From Ideonella sp. (GTDB taxonomy: Bacteria; Pseudomonadota; Gammaproteobacteria; Burkholderiales; Burkholderiaceae_C), in assembly GCF_016702655.1 (NCBI RefSeq), contig NZ_JADJDO010000041.1, positions 30,646 to 94,645 of the forward strand: a stretch of DNA of 64,000 bases, read 5' to 3'. Positions 59,514 to 64,000 of this stretch are shown here, piece by piece. Position 1 is the first letter of the stretch; every line of letters starts with the position of its first letter. Under the pieces are notes generated by a model. It had not been told where the DNA came from. It searched no databases and worked only from the letters and a program-made list of their open reading frames with translations. Made by a program: the position numbers and the translations under genes.

Positions 59514-60263
59514 CTGCAGCACGAGCAGGCCTTCGAAGATCAAGGTGTCGGCAGTCTCGAAGGGCAGTTCGACGATAGTCCCCAACTTGACCGCCGCGCC
59601 GCCGCTCATCAGCAGCATCGGCGCCTGGCCGGTGCGCTCCTGCAGGCGGCGCTGCATGCGCTCGATGGCGCCTGCGATCGCGTGCGCCCCGCCGCTCATC
59701 AGCGCATCGCTGGTGTTGGTCGGGAAGTCCACCGCCTCGCCGGTCGGCGCCTTCAGGCCTGCCGTGCCCATCTCGAGCGCGCGCAGCATGAGGCCGAAGC
59801 CGGGCAGGATCAGCCCGCCAATGAAGCGGCCCCCGGCATCGAGCGCATCGACCGTCACTGCCGTGCCCACCATCACCACCAGGGCCGGTCGCGGCGCGCC
59901 GTGCGCGAGCACGCGGTGACGCGCGCCGACGAGCGCCGTCCAGCGATCGGCACCGAGCCGGTTGGGGTGGTCGTAGCCGTTGGTCACGCCGCCGGCATGC
60001 GCCGACGGCACGACCCAGCGCGGCTCCACGTCCCACAGTTCGAGCTGCTCTCGACGCGGCGGCGCACGGCCTCTCCGGCGACCACGCAACCGAGCATGCT
60101 TGCCGGGGCGGCGAGTGATTTCCACTCGGTCTCCGCCAGGTCGTCGATGGTCTCGAGGAACACCGCCCCTTGCGCCAACAGCACGGCGCCCGGGCTGCGG
60201 CGCGGCGTACAGCGCCCATTTCAGGCGGGTGTTGCCGATGTCGATGGCGAAGAAATTGCTCAC
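59493..60263 (-). CDS. coaX: CoaX, type III pantothenate kinase (two cancelling frameshifts)
   Basis: First step of coenzyme A synthesis. GTG start at 60263: VSNFFAIDIGNTRLKWALYA, the phosphate-binding loop of the ASKHA fold. Between about 60198 and 60052 the frame is displaced; the other frame gives AVLLAQGAVFLETIDDLAET, EWKSLAAPASMLGCVVAGEA. It returns at EQLELWDVEPRWVVPSAHAG, then NGYDHPNRLGADRWTALVGA, the conserved VVMVGTAVTVDALDAGGRFI with GGLILPGFGLMLRALEMGTA, and LLMSGGAAVKL. Because the indels (+C near 60198, missing G near 60052) cancel, the frame stays open. Confidence 0.88.
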   Translation of the reverse strand: MSNFFAIDIGNTRLKWALYAAPQPGRRAVGARGGVPRDHRRPGGDRVEITRRPGKHARLRGRRRGRAPPRREQLELWDVEPRWVVPSAHAGGVTNGYDHPNRLGADRWTALVGARHRVLAHGAPRPALVVMVGTAVTVDALDAGGRFIGGLILPGFGLMLRALEMGTAGLKAPTGEAVDFPTNTSDALMSGGAHAIAGAIERMQRRLQERTGQAPMLLMSGGAAVKLGTIVELPFETADTLIFEGLLVLQSQRLAL

Positions 60264-60389
60264 GCAGGGGACCTCCGTCGGGTGAACGGTAGCGGCCGGG
60301 CTGCGCCGCCGGGAGTGCGGCGCGATTGTGCCGTCAAATCTCGCCACTCGCGCCTTTCGCGCCCTTCGAACCGGGGCGCTACACTTCAA

Positions 60390-60405
60390 TTGACGTTTAC
60401 GTCAA
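60390..60405. promoter_or_regulatory. LiuR-like palindrome upstream of ppk2-icmF
   Basis: TTGACGTTTACGTCAA is a perfect palindrome except for its central TT/TT pair, 25 bp before the ppk2 ATG. It differs in two bases from TTGACGTTTACGTAAG in front of liuR, where a MerR-type LiuR gene lies next door. The same protein may therefore control both transcripts. The sequence match is direct; regulation is inferred. Confidence 0.55.
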
Positions 60406-60429
60406 TCGCGATGGGGGAGGAGACGACGC

Positions 60430-61269
60430 ATGGCCAGGAACGGATCGACCGGCGCGCCGGCGCTCGATGACTTTCAGGTTGCCGCGGCCAGCCGCAAGTT
60501 CGATCTCGCCCGCTTCGACCCCAAGGCGCGCCCCTACGCCAGCGGCGACCGCGATGCCGACCGCGCTGCGGTGATGCAGCTCGCGCTCGAACTCGACACG
60601 CTGCAAAACCTCTTCTACGCCGATCGGCGCTACAAGCTGCTCGTGATCCTGCAGGGGCTGGACACGAGCGGCAAGGACGGCACGGTGCGCGCCGTCTTCG
60701 GCCAGATGAGTGCGCTCGGTGTGCACACGGTGAGCTGGAAGGTGCCGACCGAGCATGAACGCGACCACGACTACCTGTGGCGCATCCACGCCCAGGTGCC
60801 CGCAGCGGGCGAGGTCACGGTCTTCAACCGCAGCCACTACGAGGACGTTCTGGTACCGGTGGTCAACGGCTGGATCACGCCCGAGCAGACGCGCCAGCGC
60901 TACGCACAGATCAACGACTTCGAGCGCATGCTTTCCGAGACCGGCACGGTGGTGTGCAAGTTCATGCTGCACATCTCCAACGACGAGCAGCGCGAGCGTC
61001 TGCAGGAGCGGCTCGACGACCCGGCCAAGCACTGGAAGTTCAGCCTCGGCGACCTCGAGGTGCGCAAGCGCTGGAGCGACTATCAGGCCGCGTACAGCGC
61101 CGCGATCGCTGCCACCGGTACGGCCTGGGCACCCTGGACCATCGTACCCGCCGACTCGAAGACGCACCGCAACCTGATGATCGCCCACGTGATGAAGGAC
61201 GTGTTCACGCGCCTGCGGCTGCGCTTCCCGACCGGCGACCCGGCCCTGTTCGGCATGAAGGTCGAGTAG
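60430..61269 (+). CDS. PPK2-family polyphosphate kinase
   Basis: Transfers phosphate between polyphosphate and nucleotides. The 279-residue, single-domain product has Walker A LLVILQGLDTSGKDGTVRAV near residue 72, VSWKVPTEHERDHDYLWRIH, the lid/Walker B VFNRSHYEDVLVPVVNGWIT, and LEVRKRWSDYQAAYSAAIAA, WTIVPADSKTHRNLMIAHVM. The length and motifs place it among short PPK2 enzymes (class I or III); nucleotide preference cannot be read. The start follows GGGGGAGGAGACGACGC. A LiuR-like palindrome lies just upstream, and icmF follows in 35 bp. Confidence 0.92.
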   Translation: MARNGSTGAPALDDFQVAAASRKFDLARFDPKARPYASGDRDADRAAVMQLALELDTLQNLFYADRRYKLLVILQGLDTSGKDGTVRAVFGQMSALGVHTVSWKVPTEHERDHDYLWRIHAQVPAAGEVTVFNRSHYEDVLVPVVNGWITPEQTRQRYAQINDFERMLSETGTVVCKFMLHISNDEQRERLQERLDDPAKHWKFSLGDLEVRKRWSDYQAAYSAAIAATGTAWAPWTIVPADSKTHRNLMIAHVMKDVFTRLRLRFPTGDPALFGMKVE

Positions 61270-61304
61270 CGCCGCCACCCCTCGCACGCACCAGGAGACC
61301 CCAG

Positions 61305-64000
61305 ATGACCGACCTCTCGGCCGAGTACCAGGCGCTCGCCAGCTATCGTCCGACGCACAAGGTGCGCTTCGTCACCGCGGCCAGCCTGTTCGACGGCCAC
61401 GACGCGGCGATCAACATCATGCGCCGCATCCTGCAGGGCATGGGCGCCGAGGTGATCCACCTCGGTCACAACCGCTCGGTCGACGAGGTCGTCACCGCGG
61501 CGCTGCAGGAGGACGTGCAGGGTATCGCGCTCAGCAGCTACCAGGGTGGGCATGTCGAGTACTTCAAGTACATGGTCGATCTGCTGAGGAGCCGCGGCGG
61601 CGCCGGCATCCAGGTCTTCGGCGGCGGCGGCGGCGTGATCGTGCCGGCCGAGATCGCCGAGCTGCAGGCCTACGGCGTCGCGCGCATCTACAGCCCCGAG
61701 GACGGGCAGCGCATGGGTCTGGCCGGCATGATCGGCGAGATGGTCATGCGCTGCGACCGGGATCTCTCGGCGCAGGCACCGAAGTCGCTCGCTGCGATCC
61801 AGGGCCATTCGGAAGCGAACTGGCGCGCGCTCGCGCAGCTGATCACCGCGCTCGAGGGCGGCAGCGTCGCGCCCGACCTGCTCGCCGCGCTCGAGGCCGC
61901 GGCCGGCGCGAGCCGCACGCCGGTGGTCGGCATCACCGGCACCGGCGGCGCGGGCAAGAGCAGCCTGACCGACGAGCTGATCCGCCGCCTGCGTCTGGAC
62001 CAGGACGACCGTCTGCGCATCGCCGTGATCAGCATCGACCCCTCGCGGCGCAAGAGCGGCGGCGCGCTGCTCGGCGACCGCATCCGTATGAATGCGATCT
62101 CGCCGTGGAGCGCCGGGCCGCGCGTCTTCATGCGCAGCCTCGCCACGCGCGACTTCGGCAGCGAGATCAGCCAGGCGCTGCCGGCCGTCGTGACGGCGTG
62201 CAAGGCGGCCGGCTTCGACCTGATCGTCGTCGAGACCTCGGGCATCGGCCAGGGCGACGCGGCGATCGTGCCGCACGTCGACGTGCCGATGTACGTGATG
62301 ACGCCCGAGTTCGGCGCCGCGAGCCAGCTCGAGAAGATCGACATGCTCGACTTCGCCGCGTTCGTCGCGATCAACAAGTTCGACCGCAAGGGCGCGGCCG
62401 ACGCGCTGCGCGATGTGGCCAAGCAGGTGCAGCGCAACCGAGAGGCGTTCAAGACGCCGGCGGAGCAGATGCCGGTGTTTGGCACGATGGCGAGTCGCTT
62501 CAACGACGACGGCGTGACGGCGCTGTACCAGGCGCTCGCCGCGCGCCTCGCGGAGCTCGGCCTGCCGCTCGCCGAAGGGCGCCTGCCGCGAGTGAATACG
62601 CGCCACAGCACACAGCAGGTGGCGATCGTGCCCGGCGCGCGCGTGCGGTATCTCGCCGACATCGCCGACACCGTGCGCGGCTACAAGGCGCGCGCGCGCG
62701 CCCAGGCGCGCCTTGCGCGCGAGCTGCAGCAACTGCGCGAGACGGCGCGCATGCTGCACGAGGACGATCCGACCCGCGACGGCGCGAAGAACACCGTGCT
62801 CAAGCTCGCCGAAGCGCGCGGCGCGCGGCTCGATACCGATGCGAAGAAGCTGCTCGCGATGTGGCCCGACATGCAGCGCGCCTACGCCGGCGACGAGTAC
62901 GTGGTGAAGATCCGCGACAAGGAGCTCCGCACGAGCCTCGTTCACACCACGCTCTCGGGCAACAAGATCCGCAAGGTCGCGCTGCCGCAGTACGAGGACG
63001 ACGGTGAGATCCTCAAGTGGCTGATGCTCGACAACGTGCCCGGCTCGTTCCCCTACACCGCCGGGACGTTTGCCTTCAAGCGCGAGGGCGAGGATCCGAC
63101 GCGCATGTTCGCCGGCGAGGGTGACGCGTTCCGCACCAACCGGCGCTTCAAGCTCGTCAGCGAAGGCATGCCGGCCAAGCGGCTGTCGACCGCGTTCGAT
63201 TCGGTGACGCTGTACGGCAACGACCCCGACCCGCGGCCCGACATCTACGGCAAGGTCGGCAATTCGGGCGTCTCGATCGCGACGCTCGACGACCTGAAGG
63301 TGCTCTACTCGGGCTTCGACCTGTGCCACCCGGCGACCTCGGTGAGCATGACGATCAACGGCCCGGCGCCGACGATCCTGGCGATGTTCATGAACGCCGC
63401 GATCGACCAGCAGCTCGAGAAGTTCGAGGCCGACAACCGCCGCCCGCCGACCGACACCGAGGCCGCGAAGATCCGCGAATGGACGCTCGCCAACGTGCGC
63501 GGCACGGTGCAGGCCGACATCCTGAAGGAGGACCAGGGGCAGAACACCTGCATCTTCTCGACCGAGTTTTCACTCAAGGTGATGGGCGACATCGCCGCGT
63601 ACTCGGTACCACCAAGTGCGAAATTTCTACTCGGTGAGCATCAGCGGCTACCACATCGCCGAAGCCGGCGCGACCCCGATCAGCCCGCTGGCGTTCACGC
63701 TGAGCAACGGCTTCACCTTCGTCGAGGCCTCCCTCGCGCGCGGCATGCATCGACGCGACTTCCGAGCCGAACCTGTCGTTCTTCTTCAGCAACGGCATGG
63801 ACCCCGGAGTACGGTGATGGGCCGCGTCGCGCGGCGCATCTGGTCCGTCGCGATCGCGCGACCGCTACGGCGCCAACGAGCGCAGCCAAAACTCGAGCTA
63901 CCACGTGCAGACAAGCGGCCGTTCTGCACGCGCAGGAGATCCAGTTTAATGACATCCGCACCACGCTGCAGGCACTGATCGCGATCTACGACAACTGCAA
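61305..64000 (+). CDS. icmF: IcmF, fused isobutyryl-CoA mutase (3' part frameshifted, cut by window edge)
   Basis: Coenzyme B12-dependent mutase interconverting isobutyryl-CoA and n-butyryl-CoA, with a built-in G-protein chaperone. Order: B12-binding domain (FDGHDAAINIMRRILQGMGA), MeaI-like GTPase (VVGITGTGGAGKSSLTDELI, IDPSRRKSGGALLGDR, AINKFDRKGA), linker, and the mutase barrel (YGKVGNSGVSIATLDDLKVL, YSGFDLCHPATSVSMTINGP). At about 63603 the frame slips: the true frame gives YHQVRNFYSVSISGYHIAEA, FTLSNGFTFVEASLARGMH, and it slips again near 63750 and later (HAQEIQFNDIRTTLQALIAI at the end). The literal reading stays open to the edge. Start ATG 61305 after CAGGAGACCCC. Confidence 0.92.
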   Translation, partial: MTDLSAEYQALASYRPTHKVRFVTAASLFDGHDAAINIMRRILQGMGAEVIHLGHNRSVDEVVTAALQEDVQGIALSSYQGGHVEYFKYMVDLLRSRGGAGIQVFGGGGGVIVPAEIAELQAYGVARIYSPEDGQRMGLAGMIGEMVMRCDRDLSAQAPKSLAAIQGHSEANWRALAQLITALEGGSVAPDLLAALEAAAGASRTPVVGITGTGGAGKSSLTDELIRRLRLDQDDRLRIAVISIDPSRRKSGGALLGDRIRMNAISPWSAGPRVFMRSLATRDFGSEISQALPAVVTACKAAGFDLIVVETSGIGQGDAAIVPHVDVPMYVMTPEFGAASQLEKIDMLDFAAFVAINKFDRKGAADALRDVAKQVQRNREAFKTPAEQMPVFGTMASRFNDDGVTALYQALAARLAELGLPLAEGRLPRVNTRHSTQQVAIVPGARVRYLADIADTVRGYKARARAQARLARELQQLRETARMLHEDDPTRDGAKNTVLKLAEARGARLDTDAKKLLAMWPDMQRAYAGDEYVVKIRDKELRTSLVHTTLSGNKIRKVALPQYEDDGEILKWLMLDNVPGSFPYTAGTFAFKREGEDPTRMFAGEGDAFRTNRRFKLVSEGMPAKRLSTAFDSVTLYGNDPDPRPDIYGKVGNSGVSIATLDDLKVLYSGFDLCHPATSVSMTINGPAPTILAMFMNAAIDQQLEKFEADNRRPPTDTEAAKIREWTLANVRGTVQADILKEDQGQNTCIFSTEFSLKVMGDIAAYSVPPSAKFLLGEHQRLPHRRSRRDPDQPAGVHAEQRLHLRRGLPRARHASTRLPSRTCRSSSATAWTPEYGDGPRRAAHLVRRDRATATAPTSAAKTRATTCRQAAVLHAQEIQFNDIRTTLQALIAIYDNC

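Overview
The window looks like a chromosomal segment of a high-GC betaproteobacterium, most likely Burkholderiales (Rubrivivax/Leptothrix-like). This rests on gene content and order: a dcw cluster mraZ-rsmH-ftsL-ftsI-murE-murF-mraY, an STAS-domain gene in front of hslVU, a DksA ending in a cysteine-degenerate finger, AceK, and a LiuR-type leucine catabolic locus. The genus is inference; no search was run.

Layout. 1-6.7 kb (minus strand): start of the division and cell-wall cluster, cut at the left edge inside mraY. 6.9-11.5 kb: an Lrp-type regulator divergent from indolepyruvate:ferredoxin oxidoreductase iorAB, then dadA; together an amino-acid/2-oxoacid oxidation group. 11.5-12.2 kb: Phd/PIN toxin-antitoxin pair. 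12.3-16.7 kb (minus): DsbA-like isomerase, DUF1289, YbaK deacylase, HMG-CoA lyase and the biotin subunit of methylcrotonyl-CoA carboxylase. 16.75-31 kb: an accessory island holding a decayed secreted-protein gene, a frameshifted restriction-modification operon (GIY-YIG/SF2 helicase plus two methyltransferase genes), and a dense patchwork of whole and broken toxin-antitoxin (TA) modules separated by duplicated gene fragments. 30.7-44.9 kb (minus): the rest of the leucine locus (liuC, liuB, acyl-CoA dehydrogenase, thiolase, aceK, carbonic anhydrase, isovaleryl-CoA dehydrogenase, PaaI thioesterase, liuR), interrupted by a VapBC pair and a 265-bp MITE-like element. 44.9-52.7 kb (minus): YgjP-type metallopeptidase, plsC, gmhB, glyS, glyQ, lnt, corC. 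52.8-64 kb (mostly plus): CobW-type GTPase, dksA, STAS protein, hslV, hslU, potassium channel, coaX (minus), ppk2 and icmF, which runs off the right edge.

How it fits together. Ivd, methylcrotonyl-CoA carboxylase (LiuB + LiuD), methylglutaconyl-CoA hydratase (LiuC), HMG-CoA lyase and the thiolase form a complete leucine to acetyl-CoA route. All are on the minus strand and in pathway context, so one ancestral locus appears to have been opened by the island between SnoaL/DUF4126 and liuD. A LiuR-type palindrome lies before liuR, and a more perfect copy lies before ppk2-icmF, suggesting one regulator for leucine and isobutyryl-CoA metabolism.

Caution on quality: many otherwise intact housekeeping genes carry single-base indels, often in G or C runs (rhodanese, carbonic anhydrase, hslV end, hslU, K+ channel, coaX, icmF), and HMG-CoA lyase ends in an implausible poly-G tract. 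Some broken genes here are therefore probably base-calling errors, whereas the truncated and duplicated TA fragments look like real decay.
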